Program-made: the position numbers and the translations under genes
Assembly (NCBI RefSeq): GCF_001951155.1
Contig: NZ_CP016359.1
Coordinates: 2,442,001 to 2,506,000, forward strand
DNA length: 64,000 nt
Source: Christiangramia flava JLT2011
Lineage (GTDB): Bacteria > Bacteroidota > Bacteroidia > Flavobacteriales > Flavobacteriaceae
Direction of reading: 5' to 3'
The notes under the pieces: generated by a model
Told to the model about the DNA's origin: nothing
Database searches by the model: none
Seen by the model: the letters and a program-made list of their open reading frames with translations, nothing else
Shown here: positions 43,781 to 52,900 of the stretch, piece after piece
Layout: each line of letters opens with the position of its first letter
Position numbering within the stretch: position 1 is the stretch's first letter

Positions 43781-43788
43781 CAAAGATA
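43781..43788 (-). promoter_or_regulatory. TAnnTTTG -7 element of ubiE-porT
   Basis: TATCTTTG on the minus strand, 15 bp before the ubiE ATG. No TTG at the expected distance was found, so support is for the -7 half only. It makes the upstream ATG at 43783 unlikely to be used. Confidence 0.4.
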
Positions 43789-43867
43789 ACCGATAAAGCC
43801 GAATTTGCTCATTTTTCTCCCATTTTTTGGGAGTAACGCCTTAATTTTTACTTATTTTGAAATAACG

Positions 43868-43875
43868 TAACTTTG
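43868..43875 (+). promoter_or_regulatory. TAnnTTTG -7 element of trkA
   Basis: TAACTTTG, a perfect TAnnTTTG, ends 25 bp before the trkA ATG. The -33 half is not clear. Confidence 0.4.
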
Positions 43876-43900
43876 TTTCACAGAAACCTGTTCCAAGTTT

Positions 43901-45250
43901 ATGAAGATAATTATCGCCGGTGCTGGTGAAGTAGGATTTCATTTGGCAAAACTGCTCTCTTTTGAATCGCAGGATATTACATTGATTGATCCCAATAAAG
44001 ACAATCTTAGTTACGCCGATACTCACCTCGACATCAGAACCATCAAAGGCGATGCCTCCTCGATCAAAATTCTGAAAGATGCGCAGGTGAAATACTGTGA
44101 TATGGTGATTAGTGTCACCTCAAGTGAGGCCGTGAATATCACGGTTTGTGTACTGGCCAAGCAACTTGGGGCTAAAAGAACGATCGCAAGGATCTCCAAT
44201 ACCGAATATCTCGAAAATCAAAGTGAAGTTGGGTTTACCCGCTTCGGAATAGATGAACTTATTTCTCCGGAAGCCCTCGCCAGCCGAGAGATCGAGTTAC
44301 TCTTGAACCAGTCGGCATTCAATGATTCTTATGAATTTGAAGAAGGAGCGTTGACGATGATAGGTGTAAGTCTCTCCAGAACAGCAACCTTCGTGGGCAA
44401 AAGCGTGAAAGAAGCGGCGCAGATTTTCCCGGAACTGAATTTTGTTCCCATAGCCATTCAGCGATTTGGAACTCAGTACACCCTGATTCCTCGCGGAGAT
44501 ACGCAGTTCAAAGAGGGCGACCAGGTCTATTTTACCACGCTGAAGAACGGGGTGGAGGAATTGTATAAACTCACTGGAAAGGTTAAACAGGAGATCAAAA
44601 ATGTAATGGTTCTCGGCGGAAGTAAGATTGGCCGAAAAACCGCTCAGATGCTTTGCGAAAATAATTTTCGTGTAAAACTGGTGGAAAAAGACCGGGAAAA
44701 GGCCTATGATCTGGCAGATGAACTACTGCGAACCTTGGTGATTAATGGTGATGGCCGCAACGTGGAGCTGCTGGAAGAAGAAAATATCCATGATATGGAT
44801 GCTTTTATTGCTGTGACGGGAAATTCAGAAACCAATATCATGTCCTGCCTGGTGGCTAAATCCAAAGGTGTAAAAAAGACCATTGCCCTGGTCGAGAATA
44901 TGGATTATTTTCAGTTAAGTCATTCCATAGGGATCGATACGCTCATCAATAAAAAACTACTTGCAGCCAATAATATTTTCCGTTATGTACGGAAAGGGGA
45001 GGTGGTCGCGATGACCAAACTCAATAATATGAATGCCGAATTGCTGGAGTTTATCGTAAAACCAGAATCACAGGTGGCCAATAAACGAATAAAAGACCTG
45101 GACTTTCCAAGATCAGCGATCATCGGCGGAATTGTTCGCAACGGCAAAGGCCTGATCGCATTGGGGGATTTCCTGGTGCAGGCCGGCGATCGCGTGGTGG
45201 TATGCTGCCTGCCACGTTCTATTAATAAAGTAGAAAAACTCTTCCTTTAA
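43901..45250 (+). CDS. trkA: Trk potassium uptake NAD-binding regulatory protein
   Basis: 449 residues made of two RCK repeats, each an N-terminal NAD-binding fold (G-A-G-E-V-G near residue 7; G-G-S-K-I-G near 235) followed by a TrkA-C domain. This is the normal full-length TrkA. It binds NAD(H)/ATP and gates the TrkH channel at the inner membrane. Its TAA overlaps the trkH ATG by one base (TAATG), so the two are translationally coupled. Confidence 0.95.
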   Translation: MKIIIAGAGEVGFHLAKLLSFESQDITLIDPNKDNLSYADTHLDIRTIKGDASSIKILKDAQVKYCDMVISVTSSEAVNITVCVLAKQLGAKRTIARISNTEYLENQSEVGFTRFGIDELISPEALASREIELLLNQSAFNDSYEFEEGALTMIGVSLSRTATFVGKSVKEAAQIFPELNFVPIAIQRFGTQYTLIPRGDTQFKEGDQVYFTTLKNGVEELYKLTGKVKQEIKNVMVLGGSKIGRKTAQMLCENNFRVKLVEKDREKAYDLADELLRTLVINGDGRNVELLEEENIHDMDAFIAVTGNSETNIMSCLVAKSKGVKKTIALVENMDYFQLSHSIGIDTLINKKLLAANNIFRYVRKGEVVAMTKLNNMNAELLEFIVKPESQVANKRIKDLDFPRSAIIGGIVRNGKGLIALGDFLVQAGDRVVVCCLPRSINKVEKLFL

Positions 45251-46746
45251 TGCCAAGGCTGAACTATAAGATCATACTGCATGTCATGGGGCTTTTGCTC
45301 CTTTGTAACGGTGGTTTCATGCTGCTATCTTCGCTAGTGAGCTTGATTTACAATGATGGCGTCACTCTTGAAATTTCCATGGCAGCGCTGATCACCCTGT
45401 TTTGCGGAACCCTTTTCATGTTTACCACCAGAGGACATAGCAAGGAGGTGAAAATTCGGGAAGGATATATTATTGTAACCTTCGGATGGATTTTTATGGC
45501 GCTTAGCGGAACCTTGCCCTACGTGATCAGTCAGTCGATTCCCGGGTTTACGAATGCTTTTTTTGAGACTATGTCTGGCTACACCACAACCGGTGCATCT
45601 ATTCTGAATGATATTGAAGTGATCCCGGAAGGAATTCTTTTCTGGAGAAGTTTAACACACTGGATAGGCGGAATGGGAATCATCGTGCTCGCCATCGCTA
45701 TCCTGCCGTTACTGGGAATTGGCGGGATGCAGCTGTTCAGCGCAGAATCTCCCGGCCCTAGTGCCGATAAGCTCAAACCGCGAATTCGGGATACGGCAAA
45801 GCGTTTATGGCTCATCTATGTTTCGTATACCCTGGCAGAGACCATCCTTCTCTGGGCCGCAGGGATGAGTTTTTTCGATGCGATCAACCACTCTTTCAGT
45901 ACCCTCTCAACCGGTGGTTTTTCGACCAAGAACGCGAGCATGGCCTTCTGGAACGATAACCCTATGATCCAGTATATCGTCATTCTTTTCATGTTTTTGG
46001 CGGGAAGCAATTTCGTCTTGAGTTACTTTGCTTTTAAAGGCAAAGTTCGCCGGGTGCTGGAAGACGACGAATTCAAATGGTACTTTATGTTCGTGGCCGT
46101 TTTCACGATAATTTCGGCCGTGGTGGTTTATTATAATGCTGATTTCGGACTTTCTTCTATCGATCATCCATTGGTTAGTGGGAAGGCCGAAGGTGCTTTT
46201 CGCCATTCGCTGTTCCAGGTCTTGACGGTCATCACTACAACCGGTTTCGTTTCAGCAGATTTTACACTGTGGACGCCTTTTTTAACCATTTTCTATTTCG
46301 GAATGTTTTTTCTGGGTGGTTCAGCCGGTTCCACGGCCGGAGGAGTGAAAGTCATGCGTCATATTATCATGATCAGGAATGGGATCATAGAATTCAAAAG
46401 AACCTTGCACCCAAATGCAATTTTGCCGGTGCGTTTCAATAAAAAATCCATTCGAAAAGAGATCGTTTTCAATATTCTGGGCTTCTTTATCCTCTATATG
46501 CTGTCTTTTATCATTGGGTCTATCGGACTTGCAGCGCTCGGGCTGGATTTTGAAACAGCTATTGGAGGAGCGGCTTCGTCCCTGGGAAATATTGGGCCGG
46601 CCTTTGGGGGATTGAGCCCGGTTAATAATTTCGATATGTTGCCGCCTTTCGGAAAATGGTGGTGTTCCTTTTTGATGCTTATAGGAAGACTGGAACTGTT
46701 TACCGTATTGATCATTTTAACACCATTCTTCTGGCGGAACCGCTAA
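45250..46746 (+). CDS. trkH: Trk potassium channel/transporter subunit
   Basis: 498 residues with many membrane helices and the four-fold pore-loop pattern of the TrkH/KtrB family, including T-T-T-G-A-S near residue 115, S-T-L-S-T-G-G-F-S near 220, T-T-T-G-F near 330, and S-L-G-N-I-G-P near 445. The glycine of each loop that lines the K+ filter is present. It conducts K+ across the inner membrane under TrkA control. No terminator was recognised directly after it. Confidence 0.95.
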   Translation: MPRLNYKIILHVMGLLLLCNGGFMLLSSLVSLIYNDGVTLEISMAALITLFCGTLFMFTTRGHSKEVKIREGYIIVTFGWIFMALSGTLPYVISQSIPGFTNAFFETMSGYTTTGASILNDIEVIPEGILFWRSLTHWIGGMGIIVLAIAILPLLGIGGMQLFSAESPGPSADKLKPRIRDTAKRLWLIYVSYTLAETILLWAAGMSFFDAINHSFSTLSTGGFSTKNASMAFWNDNPMIQYIVILFMFLAGSNFVLSYFAFKGKVRRVLEDDEFKWYFMFVAVFTIISAVVVYYNADFGLSSIDHPLVSGKAEGAFRHSLFQVLTVITTTGFVSADFTLWTPFLTIFYFGMFFLGGSAGSTAGGVKVMRHIIMIRNGIIEFKRTLHPNAILPVRFNKKSIRKEIVFNILGFFILYMLSFIIGSIGLAALGLDFETAIGGAASSLGNIGPAFGGLSPVNNFDMLPPFGKWWCSFLMLIGRLELFTVLIILTPFFWRNR

Positions 46747-47210
46747 GGAAGCTTTTAATGGCTGATTCAAATTGCGCTGAAACTTTTCAGAATGTTGAAA
46801 TCAGGTTTTTATTATTCTTCTGAAAAATAGAAAGCTGAATTTCAGATTATGAACCTTTCTATTCGGAAGACCTTCACCTATTTGTCAGACACATCCAATG
46901 GTTAGAATTAATATGGAAAAGCTGCTGAATTTATCGTTTGCTATCATCTGTTTTTTTGTTAGTGATTGAACAGAACTTGGCACGTCTAATTCCCGGTTTA
47001 TCGAAAATTTAAAATCGGTTTTTTCTGAAAATGAATGAAAATCGTCCATTTTCCACTGAAAGTTTTTGGCTGTGAGGGGGCTTAGAAAATAAGCCTTATT
47101 CATCAATTGCCTGTCATTTTTTGGGAATTGCAATACCGGTAAACTTTGCTGAAATCATTCAATTTTGGAAAGAGATAAGAGAATAAAAGTTTGCCAGCAG
47201 TAGAATGATT
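46747..47210. other. 464-bp gap after trkH without a supported gene
   Basis: AT-rich sequence. A plus-strand stub at 46912 encodes an 18-residue signal-like peptide (M-E-K-L-L-N-L-S-F-A-I-I-C-F-F) and then stops, which could be the decayed start of a secreted protein. A minus-strand frame of 82 codons (46885-47133) has no recognisable features and an unlikely composition. I see no RNA gene and no terminator. Confidence 0.4.
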
Positions 47211-47603
47211 TTAGTGTAGCCTTTCTAACTTTCCTTTTCTTTTCACGATATTCTTATAATCCCATTGTATTTCCCTCGATTTGTTGAGCCATTTCACCAA
47301 TTGGTCTTCGTTAATTTCATCAACGGCGTTATAAATGATCGAAGCATCTTTAAATTTTCCACCTAGGATGTTCAGGTTTTCTTCATTGAAATCGGCACCA
47401 CTCCAAAACATCAGTTTTAGTCCGTTCTTTTGTTTGCTGTAGCCCACGATGGGATTACCATCTAAAAACCATACCGGCTGCGCATGCCAGATTTTATTTT
47501 CAGCATCGGTCAATTGTTTATCAATGATAGAAGCCAGTGAATCTGCGATCTCTTGAAATGGCCATTCCAGCTTTTCATTATAAGATTGTATCTCTTCGTT
47601 CAT
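47211..47603 (-). CDS. DUF1801 (YdhG-like) domain protein
   Basis: 130 residues forming one DUF1801 domain: an N-terminal helix (Q-E-I-A-D-S-L-A-S-I-I), then I-W-H-A-Q-P-V-W-F-L and the strand pair G-Y-S-K-Q-K-N-G-L-K-L-M-F-W. The family is small, cytoplasmic and of uncertain function; a frataxin-like iron-chaperone role has been proposed for some members. It stands alone between two gene-poor gaps and could be an accessory gene. Confidence 0.82.
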   Translation of the reverse strand: MNEEIQSYNEKLEWPFQEIADSLASIIDKQLTDAENKIWHAQPVWFLDGNPIVGYSKQKNGLKLMFWSGADFNEENLNILGGKFKDASIIYNAVDEINEDQLVKWLNKSREIQWDYKNIVKRKGKLERLH

Positions 47604-47902
47604 GGTATTCTCTATGTTGGCCTAAAAGGCGTTGGTTGATTTGCTGATCACAGCAAGCTTGCTGTTCTTAATGCCTTCATTTTTACAGGAATATAGCGAA
47701 AATATGGTTCAGCTGATTTAATTTTTAATCAATAAGCTTACTGAAAACCAAATCAATAAGCAGGTTTTTTTAAAAATGAATAGCAAAATACAGCTGGATG
47801 TTGGCTGTACTGTTAAAGATCTGATAGCAAATTCTGAAGAGATTCCGGTTAAGACCATCCTGGAAATATTGTTCCGAAGAGCACCTTTTCAGGATTAGAA
47901 AT
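47604..47902. other. Gap with possible 40-residue ORF (47776-47898, plus strand)
   Basis: About 300 bp with no established gene. ATG at 47776 opens a 40-residue frame ending with TAG at 47896-47898; the product has the stretch I-Q-L-D-V-G-C-T-V-K-D-L and then an amphipathic V-K-T-I-L-E-I-L-F-R-R. Its layout resembles the short frame at 20034-20123. It is the only frame here worth noting. The aminotransferase terminator follows at once and would also act on the plus strand only weakly. Confidence 0.3.
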
Positions 47903-47927
47903 AAAAAAACCGGCTAAAAGCCGGTTT
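47903..47927 (-). terminator. Intrinsic terminator of the aminotransferase gene
   Basis: A nine-base-pair stem AAACCGGCT/AGCCGGTTT with a three-base loop (47907-47927), followed by a U-run on the minus strand. It begins 18 bp after the aminotransferase stop. Confidence 0.85.
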
Positions 47928-47945
47928 CTATATAGTATTAAAAAT

Positions 47946-49133
47946 CTAGCTTAAAGCATTTTTGATTCGTTTCATTGCTTCTTTGATCTGGTCTTCGCTG
48001 GCTGCGTAGGAAATCCTGATACATTCCGGGTTTCCGAAAGCATCGCCGGTCACGGTAGCCACATGCGCTTCTTCCAGCAGGAACAAACTGAAATCTGTAG
48101 CATTTTCAATATGATGCCCTTTGATATTCTTTCCGAAGAAAGCCGAAACGTTCGGGAATACATAAAACGCACCTTCCGGTTCGGTAGTCACAAAACCGCC
48201 GATCTCGCTGAGTAATTCAATGATCAGTTTTCTTCGACTTTTGAAAGTATCTACCATATAACTGATCTCTGAAACCGGTGCTTCCAGAGCCGTGATCACT
48301 GCTCTTTGGGCGATACAGTTCGCGCCACTGGTGATCTGGCCCTGCATTTTGTTACAGGCACGCGCAATATATTCAGGAGCGCCTATATAGCCAATTCTCC
48401 AGCCAGTCATGGCGAATGCTTTAGACACCCCGTTCACGGTCACCACGCGATCGTACATATCTTCAAATTCAGCCATCGAAAAATGACCACCTACAAAATT
48501 GATGTGTTCGTAGATCTCATCACTTACAACCACAATTTGAGGATGTTTTTTCAGAACATCGGCCAGGCCACGTAATTCTTCCTTGCTGTATACCATTCCA
48601 CTCGGGTTGCAGGGAGAACTGTACCACAGCATCTTAGTTTTCGGGGTGATCGCTGCTTCCAGCTGTTCCGGAGTCATTTTAAAATCGGTTTCCACACTGG
48701 TAGGCACCTCCACAGGAACGCCGCCGCCCAGTTTTACGATTTCAGCATAACTAACCCAATAAGGGCATGGAAGGATCACTTCATCACCATCGTTAAGCAT
48801 GACCATAGCCACATTTGCCAGAGATTGCTTGGCACCGGTTGAAACTACGATCTGCGAGCGGTTATAAGTAAGGTTATTGTCTCTTTTAAATTTATTGATA
48901 ATAGCATCTTTCAATTCTACATACCCGTCTACCGGGGTGTATGAATTGTAGTTGTCATTAATAGCCTGGATCGCCGCTTCTTTAATGAAATCTGGCGTAT
49001 TAAAATCGGGTTCTCCCAGGCTCAGGCCAATAATATCAATTCCCTCGGCTTTTAATTCACGCGCTTTGGCCGCCATGGCGAGGGTTTGTGAGGTGGCCAT
49101 ACTTGTTACTCGGTTGGATAGAAATTCCTGCAT
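47946..49133 (-). CDS. aspC: Aspartate aminotransferase-type class I/II PLP enzyme
   Basis: 395 residues from the ATG at 49131-49133, preferred over an upstream ATG at 49193 that lies in the promoter. Fold type I aminotransferase with N-P-S-G (cofactor contact), D-E-I-Y, the PLP lysine in G-V-S-K-A-F-A-M-T-G-W-R-I-G, and a C-terminal arginine in I-R-I-S-Y-A. The family member is of the subgroup I gamma kind common in bacteria, and transfers the amino group between aspartate and 2-oxoglutarate; prephenate activity is possible. It diverges from rsmG. Confidence 0.9.
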   Translation of the reverse strand: MQEFLSNRVTSMATSQTLAMAAKARELKAEGIDIIGLSLGEPDFNTPDFIKEAAIQAINDNYNSYTPVDGYVELKDAIINKFKRDNNLTYNRSQIVVSTGAKQSLANVAMVMLNDGDEVILPCPYWVSYAEIVKLGGGVPVEVPTSVETDFKMTPEQLEAAITPKTKMLWYSSPCNPSGMVYSKEELRGLADVLKKHPQIVVVSDEIYEHINFVGGHFSMAEFEDMYDRVVTVNGVSKAFAMTGWRIGYIGAPEYIARACNKMQGQITSGANCIAQRAVITALEAPVSEISYMVDTFKSRRKLIIELLSEIGGFVTTEPEGAFYVFPNVSAFFGKNIKGHHIENATDFSLFLLEEAHVATVTGDAFGNPECIRISYAASEDQIKEAMKRIKNALS

Positions 49134-49190
49134 AATGTAATTTTTACTTTTTATCTGTTTTTTGCGCGTTGCCTTCTGAAGAGGCAGCTT

Positions 49191-49198
49191 CAAAGTTA
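49191..49198 (-). promoter_or_regulatory. TAnnTTTG -7 element of the aminotransferase gene
   Basis: TAACTTTG on the minus strand, with a TTG 24 bp further upstream (one base beyond the usual 17-23 bp range). Transcription would begin near 49184, which excludes the ATG at 49193 and supports the start at 49133. Confidence 0.45.
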
Positions 49199-49252
49199 TA
49201 ATTTTAAAGATTTTAGGCAGGGCAATTCGGTAAAAAAAGTGTTGAAAATCTT

Positions 49253-49260
49253 TACTTTTG
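49253..49260 (+). promoter_or_regulatory. TAnnTTTG -7 element of rsmG
   Basis: TACTTTTG matches TAnnTTTG exactly. It contains the TTG at 49258, so that codon would not be in the transcript, and supports the next TTG at 49276 as the rsmG start. The -33 half is only a one-mismatch TTCG at 49226. Confidence 0.4.
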
Positions 49261-49275
49261 CATAAAAAGCAGAAA

Positions 49276-49908
49276 TTGGAACTAATCAGAAAATATTTTC
49301 CAAATCTTACACCAGATCAGCTGGAAAAATTCGGAAAACTTGAAGATTTATATAAAGACTGGAACCTGAAGATCAACGTAGTTTCCAGAAAGGATATTGA
49401 TGAGCTATACATCAGGCATGTGTTGCATTCTCTTGGAATTGCCCGCCTTCAGCAATTTAAGGACGGTTCCAGGATCATGGACGTTGGCACCGGCGGTGGA
49501 TTTCCCGGGATTCCGCTTGCGATTCTTTTTCCGGAAGTGCAGTTTACGTTGGTAGATTCGATAGGAAAAAAGATCAAGGTAGTCAATGAGGTGAGTGAGG
49601 GCCTCGGGCTAACGAATGTGAGAACTTTTAACCAGCGCGTGGAAGAAATCCAGGAGCAATTTGATTTTATCGTGAGCAGGGCAGTTGCCGCGATGCCAAC
49701 ATTTGTGCACTGGACCAAAGGAAAGATCGCTAAGGAGAACAAACACGAGCGCAGAAACGGCATTATTTACCTGAAAGGGGGAGACCTGGAGGAAGAATTG
49801 CAGGCTTATCGAACCGCTGAGGTTTACGAGCTTTCTGATTATTTTGAAGAATCTTTCTTCGAAACCAAAAAGCTCGTCTATCTACCTATGAAATACAAAC
49901 CTCTTTAG
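49276..49908 (+). CDS. rsmG: 16S rRNA (guanine-N7) methyltransferase RsmG
   Basis: 210 residues from TTG at 49276, giving M-E-L-I-R-K-Y-F-P as in related RsmG proteins. The only other in-frame start is TTG at 49258, within the -7 element; there is no ATG or GTG. The SAM motif V-G-T-G-G-G-F-P-G-I-P-L-A lies near residue 77, and the N-terminal W-N-L-K-I-N-V-V-S-R-K-D motif is typical. It makes m7G527 in 16S rRNA, and its loss gives low-level streptomycin resistance in other bacteria. It ends one base before the stop of the convergent giant gene. Confidence 0.93.
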   Translation: MELIRKYFPNLTPDQLEKFGKLEDLYKDWNLKINVVSRKDIDELYIRHVLHSLGIARLQQFKDGSRIMDVGTGGGFPGIPLAILFPEVQFTLVDSIGKKIKVVNEVSEGLGLTNVRTFNQRVEEIQEQFDFIVSRAVAAMPTFVHWTKGKIAKENKHERRNGIIYLKGGDLEEELQAYRTAEVYELSDYFEESFFETKKLVYLPMKYKPL

Positions 49909-49909
49909 T

Positions 49910-52900
49910 CTATTCTTTAATAATGATCTTTCGGGAATACTGTTTCCCGTCTGAAAATACTCTCACGATATATACCGCAGTGCTTAGCGGAGAATTGATT
50001 GGCAGATCAATGGTTTGAAGATCACCCATTTCATCAAAACTTTCAATTCGTTGACCATTTAGACTGAAAAGCTCTACGTGGTCAATAGTCATCCTGTCTG
50101 GATTGACCAGCCTGATCTCGCGAAGATCTCTGGCATAATCCACTACCAGGTTGTCTATTCCCTCGATGACCTCAGGATCTTCGATCTCATCTTCAGGTTT
50201 GAAGAAGACCACTTCAAAACGATCATTGATGTCACCGGGCTCCATGGAAATTTTATAATCGCTTTCCATCAGGTCGTGGTAAGAAGCAGTTTCTTTATCG
50301 TAGAGGTATATATCAAAATCCTTCGGAAGGTTTTCCAGTTCATCGATCTTGATCGTTAATTCACCCTCCTGGCCAATACGCATTCCTATTGGAAGCACAC
50401 GGTCCAGGTTAAAATCTGGCACCCCCTGAATCACATATTCGGAATCGTTGATCATCCAGTACATATCTTCCACATTATTTTCGATGAGCGGAGCGTCGTA
50501 GCCCAGGTCAAAGTCGTTTGAAGTATGCGCATCTGCGGTTACCAGGATCTGGCGATGATAGCCTTTTGGTGAATCAAAACCAAGCCTGATCTTATACCTG
50601 CTGTCTTTTGCGTAATCCAGTTCAAGCGATTTTTCCTTGGTAGGGTAGATCGGTTTCAGGAATTGTGAATCTCCGGAACTTTCCGGAACAAAGGCTCGCA
50701 TGGAATTGGTGAATTTCAGAGTCCCTCCGGAGGATGAACCGCTTCCAGTGGAAGTGCTAATAAAGAAGGCCTGTCCAACCGGAATATACCTTCCCGGAAC
50801 CTTGGAGCCCCGGTCGCCATTATCGTTTATTCGTGCATCGCTGGAAGTTGCTGAAGAAACTCCTCCTGAAAGATTGAAGGTCGCGTATCCACCCACGTAT
50901 TCTTCCAGGTAATGAGAATCCTCTTTTCCGAAGTGATCCCATAAATAAATGCTACCATTGAACTTCCCTAGGTTGTCATTGATGAACTTTTGCCCGTCGA
51001 TGGCCGAAGGATACGGATTTCCTATCAGTTTATTTTGCCCGCTGCTTACATACAGGCTCACATCGCCGTTATTTGGCAAACCTTCAAAAGTATAATTTTG
51101 TCTTTTACTCAGCGGAACGGAACCAGAAGTACCTTTCATAGAATACCCAATTCCCGGAGGCAACAGGTCATTTTCTGAAATATGATGCCATTCAAAATAA
51201 TCGTCGGCTGTTCCGTTAAAATCTTCCGCAGCATCCCCAAAAGTATGTAACCAATAGGTGCTGATGCGTTTATTGGAAGAGAAATCGTAATAATCGGCCC
51301 AGTGATACTGGTAATTGAAATTAAAGTCTTTTAAGTTTGCCGGATTACTGCCATCGTGTAAAACAGAGGCGATCTTGAATCCGGAATTGATTGCAGAACC
51401 TGAAAGACTTACAGGAGAAGTCCAATAATTATAGTTAAAACTGTTCGCCGTACCCTGCTGATCGATCTCGATATACCCGCTGCTGGCAGGATCCAGGACG
51501 CTGCCTTCGCTTTGTACCAGCTGAGATTCCCCATCAAAATTCATGGTTCCGTCGAGTTTCAGATAGTGCGTCACAAAAAAGCCATTTCCAGATCCTTTCC
51601 CGGTATTCATATCTACCGTACCATTCAGTTTGACCTCGCCGGTTTCAGAAATCATTCCCAACATATAGATATTTTCGCCGGTAGAAACAATGTCGTGTTT
51701 AGTACGCGCAATATTCCAGGTAATCGTTTCGCCATTGATACCTTTATCGCTGGGCCAGGTCCAGTAATTGTCCAGATCTGCGCCACCTCCCACATTGGTG
51801 TCCCAGGTGCCCCTGCTTTTCCATTCGCCGTTGGCAGCTTCGGAAACATAGGGTAGCGGCGCGGTGTTGTACTGGCTGGTTTGAATGTTTTTCAATAATC
51901 CTACGGAAGGAGTCGCAGAACGATCTGGAGTTTCCCCGTTGGAAATATCATCAGCAATTAGCCTGTAATAACCCTGAAGTTTAGACCAGCTCAGGTTGCC
52001 AGGAACATCTGCCGGAAGCACCTCTCCTTTTGTAAGTCCGCCGTTATTGCTCAATCGTTGGTTCATCATGTAATGAAGTTGTTCAACGGTAAGAGTGGTA
52101 TTCCAGATCCTCAATTCTTCGATCCAGCCATCGAAATAATTCTTCGGATTGCTTGGAGTGGCAGAGTCGTACATGGCCCCGATCATTGTTTGAGCGGTAA
52201 CTGAAGCCGGATTGCTCATACTCTTATTACCTACCTCAATACCGTCAACGTATAATTTAACATTGCTGCCATTGAATATCACGGCCAGGTGGTACCAACG
52301 GTTCGTAGTTACTTTACTGGAAGTGGAAACCGAGTTACTGCCCCACCTGAAGGTAGGAGCGCCATTATTAATGATTAGGTCATAACCACCGCTGTTGAAA
52401 TTCGTGTAATCCCTTCTGGAAAGTACCGTCCTGATACCGGTAACCGATTCCGGTTTTACCCAAACCTCCAGGGAGAAGGCGCCGCTGGTTAACTGGTAAT
52501 TATCAGCAAGTAAAATATGATCATCTACACCATCAAAATCCAGCGTGGAACAATCAGCCGAAAAAGTTACCTGCATTTCACTATATGTTGCACAGGTTCC
52601 ATCGGTGTTTGCGATGGTCCAGCGTAAAGTATAGGTGTCATCTTCCCCGGTAAAAGTAGTGTTCGGATCAGTAGGATCAGTAAGACTTCCGCCAATACCA
52701 GATTCTATTGTCCAGGTTCCGGTACCAATTTCCGGAGTATTTCCGTCTAATGTGGTACTGCTGAAACCGCAGCCCAGGACCTGGTCGTCCCCGGTTTCGG
52801 CTATGGTTAGCTGGTCTGGTTCAGTGATGGTTACGGTGCCAATTTGTTGGCATCCGTTCGCATCAATTACGGTGACAGTGTATTCGCCTGCTTCCAGGTC

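Noticed and set aside
46885..47133. A possible 82-residue minus-strand protein after trkH
   Set aside because: There is no signal, domain, promoter or codon pattern to support it, and it lies in an AT-rich gap.
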